This document shows, in pieces, positions 13,461-23,185 of a DNA stretch of 40,913 nt. The stretch is from an uncultured bacterium (lineage in GTDB: Bacteria > Verrucomicrobiota > Kiritimatiellia > PWTM01). The translations under genes and the position numbers were made by a program. The DNA is taken from the NCBI GenBank assembly GCA_938005705.1, contig CALLML010000072.1:1-40913 (forward strand), written 5' to 3'. Each line of letters starts with the position of its first letter. Positions within the stretch are counted from its first letter, which is position 1. Below the pieces are notes generated by a model. It made no database searches. It saw only the letters and a list, made by a program, of their open reading frames with translations, and was not told the DNA's origin.

Positions 13461-14179
13461 ATTTGGAGTTTTGTTTGCGAGACTTTCTCATTTTTGTCCG
13501 CGCAACAGAGGGTAGCGGCGAGGGATGCCTCGGCGGAACTGGGAACTCGCGCCGGCGCAATCGGGGATATGGGAGAAAGCGCTCCGATGGGATGCTGGCG
13601 GGAAGATGGCTTGAAGTTGCCGGATACCGATTCGGCTTATTGCGGCGGGTATTCGCGGCAGCCAAACCAACAGACGCGGAACGACGAGAGCTTTGTCCAC
13701 AACGGCTCCGCCCAGGGCGCAGACAAGAAACGCATGCGTGTTTTTCTCCGGGGACTTTCAGGGTCCGCGCAAGTTCCTCCGAGCGGCGATACCCGATGCG
13801 CGGCGGGATCGCGGGGAGGATCGCAGGGCTTTTCTCAATGTGCTGGCGGCATACCGAAGCGTCAGCCTCAACCCCGCGCAAGGGCCGATCGAGCATGCGT
13901 GCGGCGGATTCCGGCCGTTCGATCATCTCCAGTGGCTCCCTCGCCAGTGCGGGCATGAACTCGTTCACCCGTTTCGACTCTGGCGGCGTGCCTTCGCCGA
14001 CCGGACCGTTAAGTGTAGCCGTCCGCCGGGAATGACGGCTTCCGCGACAACGGGATTCGCCTTGCCGGGCATGCTCGGGGAGCCCGTAAGAGGCGGCAGA
14101 GGGATTTCACGGAGAAAAACCTTATCCGCCGATCGCGGGCGACGTTGCCGAGATCCGTCGCCGCCGCGCCGGGTGCGCC
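13461..14179. other. Gene-poor, apparently decayed stretch between amt and the transposase remnant
   Basis: The region turns abruptly from AT-rich (13320-13460) to GC-rich. Several overlapping frames of 160-210 codons stay open on both strands here, but all are Arg/Ser/Pro-rich, lack ribosome sites and resemble no family I know, which is typical of GC-rich non-coding DNA. I see no convincing gene. Position next to a transposase fragment suggests debris of an old insertion. Confidence 0.4.
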
Positions 14180-14428
14180 CATGACCCCGAGCCGCCGGAA
14201 CGGGTGAATGGGATTATCGAGCCGGAATACTATTGGGGATCGAGATTTCGGACGAAAGCGCAAGCGCTGAAGGCGATTGAAGAGGCGGTGTGGCTTAATA
14301 ACCATCGCCGACCGCACACGGCGTTGAACTATCGGACGCCGGAAGAGGCGCACCAGGCGGCGGCGCGAAAAATTCTCTCTTCGCGGGGGAAAGGCAAAAA
14401 GCGCTCTTCGACGGAAGCTAAACCATGA
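14180..14428 (+). pseudogene. C-terminal remnant of an IS3-type (rve/DDE) transposase
   Basis: The frame encodes PEPPERVNGIIEPEYY, then a stretch with WLNNHRRPHTALNYRTPEEAH. ERVNGI...EY followed by the YNxxRPHxALxxxTPxE pattern is the final part of IS3-family OrfB integrase-core transposases, including the region of the last catalytic Glu. The two upstream catalytic Asp motifs were not found in any frame, so about three quarters of the protein is missing. It is not the same element as the IS at 28.5-29.9 kb, whose OrfB differs in this region. It lies tail to tail with the KaiC/PEP-synthase-like gene. Confidence 0.7.
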
Positions 14429-14499
14429 AGAAAACCATCCCCCAAAAAGTGACAATCGGAAATCAGAACGTGGGAGTTGCCCTACTCCTCGATCGGCGT

Positions 14500-17085
14500 T
14501 CACCCTCTCTCGAAATAACAGCGCACCTTCTGGCGTGTTGCGTCGGCGGCGAGGCGAACGGAGCCGCCTTGCAGTGCCGGCGATGCGTCAATCACCCGCA
14601 CGACCCCTTCCAGGCGCTCCGCGCTGGGCACCAACTCCCGCAGGCGGTTCGGCGAGCCTTCAAAGAACTCCCGGCGGAGGAGGTTGTCCCCCTGACGCGG
14701 GAAGAGGGCCAGATATAGGATATTCCGTTCGACCAGCTCGTTGAGGAAATGTGTGCCCAATGAAACATCCGGGACGAGGTTTTCGTGCATGGCGACGATC
14801 TCGCACAGGATCGCTACGCGGTTGATCTCCGAAAAAGTCACCGGGATTCCGAGTTGGGGGCTGGATGTCCCCCATCGGCCGGGTCCGAGCATCATCACGG
14901 TTCCGATGTCCGCGCCGCCGGCGCGGTTGATCTTTCCCAATACTCGCGCCACCTCATAGCGGTCTTGCAAGGGAAGCCGTCCGTAGAGGCTGGGCGAAAC
15001 ATAGACGAAGCGATCCACGCGCTCAAAGCGGCTATGACCAATCACCGCGCCGCGTGCGGAGATGATAAGGTCTTCCTCGCGCACCTTCACATCGGGCATT
15101 TTCGTCAAGCCGACGCCCTGGACCGGCAAGGGGCGGCATTGCACGAGATTGAATTTGTAGCGACCATCCGGGGTGAAATTGGCGGTGAACTCGATATCCA
15201 CGGGATGGCGGTAGGCCGTTTGAAGCGCCCGCAACATCTCGTGCAGATCATTCACAAAGCCGGTCTCTTTCAGCAGGCGATCGAAGGTCAGCACGCGCGA
15301 CGGGGCGTCGCTCCCGGAGTCCGATTCGTCGGCGGGGGCGAACAGGTCCAACGGAAGGTCGGGGGCCTCTTGGAGGAGGTCCGTGAAGCGGCTGGAGACG
15401 AGCTGGTTGGCCTCGAGGTCGAGGTAATCCACGCGTCGCTGGGAGAATCGGGCCACTTCGTCAAAATTGGCCTCCGGCCGTTTTTCGGGAGCGTTGAGGG
15501 CGACAATCCGCGTATAGTCGTCGTCGGAACGGTTCACCGCGCGGGTGCCGAGGCCGAAGACGAGACGGACGACGCCGGCCTCCGGATCAATGGCCCTGTC
15601 CCACGCGTACGGGTTGAATGAGAAGCCGACGCCGGCGATCGGCGGAAAGAATTTGCGCCCGTACATCGCGCCCGAGACGCGCATGACCAGGAGGGCCATC
15701 TGCTCGTCGCGGTCCAGGAGCCTGCGGTCGGCCCGATAGCGCAGCGCCTTCTCGCTCATGGTGCTGGCATAGATGGTGCGGATGGCAGCCAGCAGGTCCT
15801 GCAGGCGGCGTTCGCGGGGCCCCTGATTGACACAAAAGACGCTCTCGTACTTGCCGGCGAAGGAATGGCCGTAGTTGTCCTCGAGGAGAGAACTGGAACG
15901 CACAATGAACGGCGATTGGCCGAAATAGTCGAGCATTTCCTCGATTTGCCGGAGGATGTGCGGTTGGAACTCGCCGGTGAGGATGCGCCGGCGCGCCTGC
16001 TCGGCGCCTTCGAGAAAGGATTTGGGGTCGCGTTGTTTCTGGCGGACCCACCAGATGCCGTTGCGCACGAGGAAGTCGTAGAACACGTCCGATCCGATAT
16101 AAAAGGAGTCGTGCGCCTCCATTCGATCACTGAAGCCGGCGAGGGTCTTTCGCAGGATGGCGCGGGCCACCAGCATGCCGACCGTCTTGCCGCCGATCAG
16201 CCCCGTGCCGATCAGGCGTTTGCGCACGTCGAGGATGTCCTGCAGAGTTAGGTAGCGTTCGATCAGTTTCTGCATGTCGGCGTCGCGCGAGATGATCATT
16301 CGGACCAGTGTGTCGTAGGTGTCCTTGCCGTGGCCGGGCAGATCGGGCCGGTATTCGCCCGTCTGGATCAGCTCGCGGGCGCGGATAAAGCTGGTCTCCC
16401 AGAATCCCACACTGCTGTCGGAGGCCAGACCCGACCACCGCGCGGAGGTCATGATCTCGGCGATCGCCGTGCTGGCGGTGACGGGTTTGAATTCCGCCCC
16501 GCGCCGGACGTGCAGCATGTTCATGGTCGGCGAATACCGATGCTGAACCTTGACCGGACGGACGTGGGTTTCGCCCTTGTGGCTATACACATCGAGGAAC
16601 ACCTGCGCGGTCTCCTGAATCGGGCCTAGCGCAAAGGAGGTATGGTAGTTCCGGAAGAGCGCGAAGTAGGTGACCGTCTCCAGATCGAAGAGGTATGGGC
16701 ATGTCAGCATGAAGAAATTGGCGAGCATTTGATCGGAACACCAGTCCACCGCCAGCCGCGACAGACAATCGAAAACGTAGAAGGCGCCCGGGCCGGTTTT
16801 CTCGATCACGGCATGGATGGCGGCGACGAAGTTCTCGAAGCCCTGTTCGGGATCCAGCTCGTGCATCTCGGCGCCGGAGTCCGCGGACAACAGCGGTTCG
16901 TGGCGCGCGAAGCGGAAATAGATCAGCTTCTTGCCGTTGTGCAGAGCGGCTTGGGCGAAGGGGGAGACAAACGCCTGATATTCGTCCACTGCGTCCACCT
17001 GCCAAACGACGTTGTCCCCCGGCAGGAGGCCCTTGAGGACCTGATCGAGGCTCGGAAGGCCGGTGGTGTGCGCGAGATCAGACAT
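14500..17085 (-). CDS. KaiC/RecA-like domain fused to a PEP-synthase/PPDK-type nucleotide-binding domain
   Basis: The 861-aa protein begins like a KaiC/GvpD ATPase (GLPSLDQVLKGLLPGDNVVW) but where the Walker A P-loop should follow it has QVDAVDEYQAF, so this domain has probably lost ATP hydrolysis. From about residue 290 it resembles the ATP-grasp N-domain of PPDK/PEP synthase: LIGGKTVGMLVARAIL, IVRSSSLLEDNYGHSFAGKYESV, and near 650 DIEFTANF...LVQCRPL. The phospho-His swivelling domain and the PEP-binding barrel are absent; instead there is a 170-residue C-terminal part with GPGRWGTSSPQLGIPV. The product is unlikely to be a complete dikinase. AGGAG precedes the ATG. It follows gltD by 41 bases, so it is co-transcribed with glutamate synthase; its role is unknown. 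Confidence 0.8.
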   Translation of the reverse strand: MSDLAHTTGLPSLDQVLKGLLPGDNVVWQVDAVDEYQAFVSPFAQAALHNGKKLIYFRFARHEPLLSADSGAEMHELDPEQGFENFVAAIHAVIEKTGPGAFYVFDCLSRLAVDWCSDQMLANFFMLTCPYLFDLETVTYFALFRNYHTSFALGPIQETAQVFLDVYSHKGETHVRPVKVQHRYSPTMNMLHVRRGAEFKPVTASTAIAEIMTSARWSGLASDSSVGFWETSFIRARELIQTGEYRPDLPGHGKDTYDTLVRMIISRDADMQKLIERYLTLQDILDVRKRLIGTGLIGGKTVGMLVARAILRKTLAGFSDRMEAHDSFYIGSDVFYDFLVRNGIWWVRQKQRDPKSFLEGAEQARRRILTGEFQPHILRQIEEMLDYFGQSPFIVRSSSLLEDNYGHSFAGKYESVFCVNQGPRERRLQDLLAAIRTIYASTMSEKALRYRADRRLLDRDEQMALLVMRVSGAMYGRKFFPPIAGVGFSFNPYAWDRAIDPEAGVVRLVFGLGTRAVNRSDDDYTRIVALNAPEKRPEANFDEVARFSQRRVDYLDLEANQLVSSRFTDLLQEAPDLPLDLFAPADESDSGSDAPSRVLTFDRLLKETGFVNDLHEMLRALQTAYRHPVDIEFTANFTPDGRYKFNLVQCRPLPVQGVGLTKMPDVKVREEDLIISARGAVIGHSRFERVDRFVYVSPSLYGRLPLQDRYEVARVLGKINRAGGADIGTVMMLGPGRWGTSSPQLGIPVTFSEINRVAILCEIVAMHENLVPDVSLGTHFLNELVERNILYLALFPRQGDNLLRREFFEGSPNRLRELVPSAERLEGVVRVIDASPALQGGSVRLAADATRQKVRCYFERG

Positions 17086-17126
17086 GGCGGGCTCCTGCGT
17101 ATGGGGGGGGCGTTGCGTTCAAGACG

Positions 17127-18569
17127 TCAGGGCGCATCGCATTGTCTCCCTTCCAGCCATTCGATGACATGGCGCGCGGTTTGCATCCCGTCTGCGATCG
17201 CGTGGACGACCAACGAAGCTCCCCTTTGCATGTCGCCGGCCACGAATATGCCTTCCACATTCGTCATATGTCGGGCGTCGCGCCGTAGAAAACCGCGGGC
17301 ATCCGGCGCGATGTTGAGCTCCTCCGTCAGCGCGGTGCGACCGGGGCCGACAAACCCCATGGCCAACAACACCAAGTCAGCCTCGACCGTGAATTCGCCG
17401 CCCACTTTTTCGCGCGGCTGAAGACGCCCGCCTTCCCGGTGCCATTCCACCTCGACGCATTGGAGCCGCTTCACCCGCCCTTCCTCGCCGATGAACGCCT
17501 TCGTGTCCACCGACCACCGCCGCTCCGCCCCTTCCTTGTGGCTGGTGGAGTCCCGACGCATCAGCGGCCACAGGGGCCAGGGGGTGGATTCCGAGCGGGC
17601 GCGGGGCGGCTCAGGCAGGATTTCGATTTGGGTGACGCTCCGCGCGCCTTGACGAATTGAAGTGCCAATGCAGTCGGAGCCCGTGTCGCCGCCGCCGATG
17701 ACGACGACGTTTTTGCCCGCCGCGTGGGGTTCCATCTCCAGAACGGGTTCGCCGCCGATGAGTTTGTTTTGCCGCGTCAGAAACTCCATGGCGAAGTGTA
17801 TGCCGGCCAGTTCCCGCCCCGGCACGCGGAGGTCTCGCGGGACACGCGCGCCCCCGGCGAGGACGATCGCACTGAATCGCCGCTTGAGGAAATTGTAGGA
17901 AATGTCGCTGCCGACATTGACTCCGCACTCGAAAACCACCCCCTCATGGGTCATGAGGTCGAGGCGCTGGTCGAGCACCCACTTTTCGAGCTTGAAATCG
18001 GGGATGCCGTAACGCAACAAACCGCCCGCCCGCGCGTCTTTCTCGTACACGGTCACGTTGAAACCCGCGCGATTGAGGACGTACGCGGCGGCCAGGCCGG
18101 CCGGACCGGAGCCGACTACGGCTACGTGCTCCTTGTGTCGGATTCGCGGCGGTTCGGCCTTGACATAGCCCCGCTGAAACCCTTGCTCGATGATGGCCAG
18201 TTCGATCTTGCAGATATTGACCGGAGGCCGAATCAGACCCAGCACGCACGCGCCCTCACACGGCGCCGGACACACGCGACCGGTGAACTCCGGGAAACAA
18301 TTCGTCGCCAGGAGAAGATCTAGCGCTTCTTTCCAGCGTCCCCGATAGGCCATCAGGTTGAATTCCGGAATGATGTTCGCCAACGAGCATCCGCTCGCCG
18401 CCGCATGACAGAAGGGGATGCCACAGCCCATGCAGCGGGCGGCCTGCGTGCGGACTTCTTCTTCGGTCAACGACAAGTCCACCGCCTTGAAGTCCTTTAC
18501 ACGTTCTGCAACGGGCCGGTGCGGCACGTCCTGGCGAGGCTGTTCCAGAAAGGCCCGATCCTTATTCAT
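17127..18569 (-). CDS. gltD: Glutamate synthase small subunit
   Basis: GltD takes electrons from NAD(P)H and passes them to GltB through FAD and Fe-S centres. The 480-aa protein has the N-terminal Fe-S ligands (CMGCGIPFC and GRVCPAPCEGAC), the FAD Rossmann motif VVGSGPAGLAAAYVLNRAG near residue 150, the NAD(P)H-binding motif VVIGGGDTGSDC, and the C-terminal FAD segment GIFVAGDMQRGASLVV. Length matches bacterial GltD (about 470-490). It lies 50 bases after gltB and 41 before the KaiC/PPDK-like gene. Confidence 0.97.
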   Translation of the reverse strand: MNKDRAFLEQPRQDVPHRPVAERVKDFKAVDLSLTEEEVRTQAARCMGCGIPFCHAAASGCSLANIIPEFNLMAYRGRWKEALDLLLATNCFPEFTGRVCPAPCEGACVLGLIRPPVNICKIELAIIEQGFQRGYVKAEPPRIRHKEHVAVVGSGPAGLAAAYVLNRAGFNVTVYEKDARAGGLLRYGIPDFKLEKWVLDQRLDLMTHEGVVFECGVNVGSDISYNFLKRRFSAIVLAGGARVPRDLRVPGRELAGIHFAMEFLTRQNKLIGGEPVLEMEPHAAGKNVVVIGGGDTGSDCIGTSIRQGARSVTQIEILPEPPRARSESTPWPLWPLMRRDSTSHKEGAERRWSVDTKAFIGEEGRVKRLQCVEVEWHREGGRLQPREKVGGEFTVEADLVLLAMGFVGPGRTALTEELNIAPDARGFLRRDARHMTNVEGIFVAGDMQRGASLVVHAIADGMQTARHVIEWLEGRQCDAP

Positions 18570-18619
18570 TCATTTTCGTCTCCGCTTTCCCACATCCGTG
18601 ATCCGAACCGATCCTCTCG

Positions 18620-21600
18620 TCAGTCGCGCACCACTTCCTCCCGCTCCACATTTTGATCCTCGCGGCTCAGCCGCCCCAGCGCCCGCTTGTATTCGGTGGG
18701 GAAGACCTTGATGAAAAACGGCAGTTCGGCCTCCCAGTGGTCGAGAATGGCCCGTCCGCGGGGGCTGCCGGTGTATCTCACATGATGCTCGATCATGCGG
18801 CGGAGTTCCTGCCGGTCCGCGGGCTCGGTCACCAGTTCCAGGTCTATCGTTCCCAGGTTACAGCGCGTGTCGAATAGGCCGGTCTTGTCGTACACGTAGG
18901 CGATGCCGCCGCTCATGCCGGCGCCGAAATTGACGCCGGTTGGGCCGAGGATCGCCACGCGTCCGCCGGTCATATACTCACAGCCGTGATCGCCGACGCC
19001 CTCAACGACGGCCGTCGCGCCGCTGTTGCGGATGGCGAACCGTTCGCCCGCTTGGCCGCCGATGTAGGCCTCACCGGCGGTCGCGCCGTACAGCACGACG
19101 TTGCCGACGATGATGTTCTCCGCCGGGTCGAAGTCGGCATCCGGCGGGGGCCGGACGACGACCTTGGCGCCGGAAAGCCCCTTGCCCAGGTAATCGTTCG
19201 CCTCCCCCTCGAGGATGAATGTCATCCCATTCGAGCAGAAGGCCGCAAAACTCTGTCCCGCTGAGCCGCGGAAGCGCAGCGTGATCGTGTCCTCCGGCAG
19301 CCCTTTGCCGCCGTATTTGCGGGCGATCCGGCTGGAGATCATCGTGCCGACGGTGCGGTGCACATTGCGAATCGGAAGGCTGACGGTCGCCGATTGGAGG
19401 GTTTCAATGGCATCGGTCACCAGGGGGAGGATTTGATGGTCGAGAGAGGTGTCGAGCTCGTGGTTCTGGGCGACGGTGCGGCGCACTTCGTCGGGGCCGG
19501 CGTCGGGCCGATAGAAAATTTTCGATAAATCTAGGCCTTTTGCCTTCCAAAACTCGATCGCCCGATTCATTTCGAGCAGGTCCGACCGTCCGATCATGTC
19601 ATCCATCCGGCGAAATCCGAGCCGGGCCATCCACTCCCGCGTCTCGCGGGCGACCATGGTGAGGAAGCGTTGCACATATTCCGGTTTCCCGCTGAACAGC
19701 TTGCGGAGCTCGGGATCCTGCGTCGCGACGCCGACGGGACATGTGTTTTTATGGCAGCAGCGCATCAAAACGCATCCGAGCGTGACAAGCGCGGAGGTCG
19801 CAAAACCGAACTCCTCGGCGCCCAGCAGGGCCGCGATGACGACGTCGCGTCCGGTCTTGATCTGTCCATCCACTTGGAGGCGGACGCGCTTGCGCAGCCC
19901 GTTAAGCACAAGAGTCTGTTGAGCTTCCGCCAGCCCCAGCTCCCAGGGGACGCCCGCATGGCGAAGCGAGGAGAGCGGCGACGCGCCGGTTCCCCCGTCG
20001 TAGCCGCTGATGACGATCACATCGGCATGGCCCTTGGCCACGCCCGCGGCGACGGTGCCCACCCCGACTTCCGCAACCAGCTTGACCGAGACTCGGGCCT
20101 GTGGATTCGCGCACTTCAGATCGTAAATTAACTGTTTCAGGTCCTCGATCGAATAGATATCGTGGTGCGGCGGTGGCGAAATGAGCGTCACATAGGGCGT
20201 TGAGTGCCGTGTGCGGGCGATCCACGGATAGACCTTGTCGCCGGGGAGCTGTCCGCCTTCTCCCGGTTTGGCGCCCTGCGCGATTTTGATTTGGAGGTCC
20301 CGGGCGTTGACAAGGTACTCGGCGGTGACGCCGAACCGGCCGCTGGCCACCTGCTTGATGGCGCTGCACCGGCTGTCGCCGTTAGGCCGCGGAACATACC
20401 GTTCGGGATCCTCGCCGCCTTCGCCGCTGTTGCTCATGCCGCCGAGGCGATTCATGGCGATCGCGAGCGCTTCGTGGGCCTCCTGACTGATCGAGCCGTA
20501 GGACATGGCGCCGGTGACGAATCGCTTGACGATTTCGGATTCGGGCTCGACCTCCTCCAGCGAGACAGGGGTCAGCTCCTTGAAGCGGAAAAGGCCGCGC
20601 AACGTGAACTGATGTTCCTCCTGATGATTGATGCGCGCGGCGTATTGCTTGTAGAGTTCGTAGTCGTCCCGGCGGGTGGCCTGTTGGAGATAAAAGACGG
20701 TTTCGGGGTTCCAGAGATGCCGCTCGCCGTCGCGCCGCAGGGCGTAATGCCCGCCACTGGGGAGGATTTTCGAGGCGGTGTCCTCGGGTTCGTTCGCGTC
20801 TCGAAAGCGCGCATTCGCCTCGCGCGCGATTTCGTTCAGCCCGATGCCCTCAATCCGCGACGCCGTGCCTTCAAAATAACGATCAACCACGTCGCGATTC
20901 AGCCCCACGGCCTCGAAGACCTGGGCGCCGCGATAACTGCGCAGGGTCGAGACGCCCATCTTGGACATGACCTTCAGCAGCCCTTTGCATAGGCTGTGCA
21001 CATAGTTTTCGACGGCTTTGGCAACCCCGACATCCTTTGAGAGCAAGCCCCGCAACGCGAGGTCTGCGACGGTCTCGAAAGCGAGATAGGGATTGATTGC
21101 CGAGGCGCCGTAACCCAGCAACGTCGCGATGTGCATGATCTCGCGCGGCTCGCCGGATTCCACAATCAAACCGACGCTCGTGCGCAGACCTTTTCTCAAC
21201 AGGTGGTGATTCACCGCCGACACCGCCAGCAGCGCCGGTATGGCCATCGTCCCCTCCGGCAGGGCGCGGTCGCTCAGAATGAGAATGCGATCCCCGCCCC
21301 TGACGGCCGCCTCCGCGTGTTCGCACAAGGCTTTCAGCGCCGATTCCAGGTCACGTCCGGCGCCCCCCGCCGGAAAGCCGATCGGCAAGGTGCGAGAGGT
21401 GAAGTCGGGCAGTTTCAAATCCCGAATGCGGGCGAGATCGTCGTTGGAAAGAATCGGATGATTCAGCTTCAACAGCCGCGCATGCTGCGGCACTTCGGTC
21501 AGAATATTGTCCGGCGAACCGATGAACGTCGTCAGCGACATCACCAGCTCCTCGCGGATCGAATCCATTGCCGGATTGGTGACCTGTGCGAAGAGCTGTT

Positions 21601-23185
21601 TGAAATACCAGTAGAGCAGTTGCGGCTTCTCGGACAGCACTGCCAGCGGCTCATCCGTCCCCATCGAACCGACTGGCTCGTGCCCCGTCGTGGCCATCGT
21701 GTCGAGGATCTGGGCCAGGTCTTCGCGCGTATAGCCGAACAGTTTCTGGCGTCGCAGGAGGGTGGCGGTGTCGGGCTTGACCGGGCTGGCCGTATCGAAG
21801 AACCCATGAATCGTGATGCGATTTTCCTCCACCCATCGGCGATACGGTCGCTGTCGCGCCAGTCGCATCTTGATCTCGACGTCCTTCAGAACGCGGCCTT
21901 CTGACAGATCGGTGAGGATCATCTGGCCGGGGCGAAGCGCGCCCTTTTCGCGGATGCGGGCGGTGGGGAGGTCGAGCACGCCCGCCTCAGATGCGAAAAC
22001 CATGAAGTTGTCCTTGGTGATCGTGTAGCGGGCGGGCCGGAGTCCGTTGCGGTCGAGCATCCCGCCGACAACCCGTCCGTCGCTGAACGCCACGGCGGCG
22101 GGGCCGTCCCATGGCTCCATCAAACCGGCGTGATACTCAAAGAAACCGCGCAGGTCGGGCCCCATCGGATACTTCGCACCCCACGCCTGAGGAATGAGCA
22201 TGAGCAGGGCGTGTTCGATCGAACGGCCCGCATTCGTCAGCAACTCGAGGGCGTTGTCCAGGCAGGCCGAATCGCTGCCGCCTTCAGCGATTACGGGGAG
22301 CGTCTTGGCGAGATCGTCGCCGAAAAGATCGGAATGCAGATTCCGTTCGCGCGAGCGCATCCAGTTCAAATTGCCGCGTAGGGTGTTGATCTCGCCGTTG
22401 TGGGCGAGGTAGCGGAATGGCTGGGCCAGCTCCCACGAAGGAAACGTATTGGTGCTGTAGCGCTGATGGACGACCGCCAACGCGCTTTCGAATCGAGGGT
22501 CCTGTAGGTCGCGATAGAAGGCGGGAACCTGTGGCGCCATCATCAAGCCTTTATACACCACCGTACGGCCGGAAAAGCTCGGCGCGCAGAATCCGCTCAC
22601 CGGTCCCAGAGCATCGGCCGCGCGCTTTTCCGACTGGCGACGCGCCACGTAGAGTTTGCGTTCCAGGGCGTCGCCCTCGAGTCCTTGGCCGTCCACCAGG
22701 CACTGCCAAACGGAGGGGCAAAGACGACGAGCCACGATGCCCAGCACGGTTTCGTTCACCGGTGCCTCGCGCCAACCGACGATCCTTAATCCCTCCTCGC
22801 GGAGGACTTCTTCAACGATCGCCCGGCACTGGACCTGGAGGTCCGGCGGGCGGGGAAAGAAGAACATGCCGAGACCATATCGTCCCGTCTGCGGGAGCGA
22901 CCATCCGGATTTTTCCGAAAGCCCGCGGAAAAAGCGGTCCGGGATCTGGACGAGAAGACCGGCCCCATCCCCCGTGTCGGCGTCGGCGCCGGAAGCGCCC
23001 CGGTGCAGCAGATTCCGGAGGACCGTAATTCCGTGTTCAATAATATCGTGGCTTTTCTCACCGCCGATATGACAAACGAATCCGACCCCGCAGGCGTCTT
23101 TCTCGTAGCGCGGGTCATACAGTCCCTGAGCCACGGGCGGGAATCCGCCGTTGCGCCCAACGATGCGCTGACCGTCCTCCGTCAT
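18620..23185 (-). CDS. gltB: Glutamate synthase large subunit
   Basis: GltB transfers the glutamine amide to 2-oxoglutarate, giving two glutamates. The 1521-aa protein has an N-terminal class II amidotransferase domain whose nucleophile is Cys32 in KDACGVGF, implying removal of a 31-residue propeptide; RYSTNTFPSWELAQPFRYLAHNGEINT follows as expected. The central domain, the FMN-binding synthase domain (GAMSYGSISQEAHEALA, GEGGEDP, YDGGTGASPLSSLRHAG), the 3Fe-4S cysteines in CCHKNTCPVGVATQ and the C-terminal beta-helix glycine-rich domain are all present. Its ATG overlaps the purF TGA (ATGA), suggesting coupled translation. Confidence 0.98.
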   Translation of the reverse strand: MTEDGQRIVGRNGGFPPVAQGLYDPRYEKDACGVGFVCHIGGEKSHDIIEHGITVLRNLLHRGASGADADTGDGAGLLVQIPDRFFRGLSEKSGWSLPQTGRYGLGMFFFPRPPDLQVQCRAIVEEVLREEGLRIVGWREAPVNETVLGIVARRLCPSVWQCLVDGQGLEGDALERKLYVARRQSEKRAADALGPVSGFCAPSFSGRTVVYKGLMMAPQVPAFYRDLQDPRFESALAVVHQRYSTNTFPSWELAQPFRYLAHNGEINTLRGNLNWMRSRERNLHSDLFGDDLAKTLPVIAEGGSDSACLDNALELLTNAGRSIEHALLMLIPQAWGAKYPMGPDLRGFFEYHAGLMEPWDGPAAVAFSDGRVVGGMLDRNGLRPARYTITKDNFMVFASEAGVLDLPTARIREKGALRPGQMILTDLSEGRVLKDVEIKMRLARQRPYRRWVEENRITIHGFFDTASPVKPDTATLLRRQKLFGYTREDLAQILDTMATTGHEPVGSMGTDEPLAVLSEKPQLLYWYFKQLFAQVTNPAMDSIREELVMSLTTFIGSPDNILTEVPQHARLLKLNHPILSNDDLARIRDLKLPDFTSRTLPIGFPAGGAGRDLESALKALCEHAEAAVRGGDRILILSDRALPEGTMAIPALLAVSAVNHHLLRKGLRTSVGLIVESGEPREIMHIATLLGYGASAINPYLAFETVADLALRGLLSKDVGVAKAVENYVHSLCKGLLKVMSKMGVSTLRSYRGAQVFEAVGLNRDVVDRYFEGTASRIEGIGLNEIAREANARFRDANEPEDTASKILPSGGHYALRRDGERHLWNPETVFYLQQATRRDDYELYKQYAARINHQEEHQFTLRGLFRFKELTPVSLEEVEPESEIVKRFVTGAMSYGSISQEAHEALAIAMNRLGGMSNSGEGGEDPERYVPRPNGDSRCSAIKQVASGRFGVTAEYLVNARDLQIKIAQGAKPGEGGQLPGDKVYPWIARTRHSTPYVTLISPPPHHDIYSIEDLKQLIYDLKCANPQARVSVKLVAEVGVGTVAAGVAKGHADVIVISGYDGGTGASPLSSLRHAGVPWELGLAEAQQTLVLNGLRKRVRLQVDGQIKTGRDVVIAALLGAEEFGFATSALVTLGCVLMRCCHKNTCPVGVATQDPELRKLFSGKPEYVQRFLTMVARETREWMARLGFRRMDDMIGRSDLLEMNRAIEFWKAKGLDLSKIFYRPDAGPDEVRRTVAQNHELDTSLDHQILPLVTDAIETLQSATVSLPIRNVHRTVGTMISSRIARKYGGKGLPEDTITLRFRGSAGQSFAAFCSNGMTFILEGEANDYLGKGLSGAKVVVRPPPDADFDPAENIIVGNVVLYGATAGEAYIGGQAGERFAIRNSGATAVVEGVGDHGCEYMTGGRVAILGPTGVNFGAGMSGGIAYVYDKTGLFDTRCNLGTIDLELVTEPADRQELRRMIEHHVRYTGSPRGRAILDHWEAELPFFIKVFPTEYKRALGRLSREDQNVEREEVVRD

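Noticed and set aside
13453-14035. Overlapping open frames of 160-210 codons on both strands between amt and the transposase remnant
   Set aside because: They are low-complexity, Arg/Ser/Pro-rich and mutually exclusive; none has a ribosome site or a recognisable motif.
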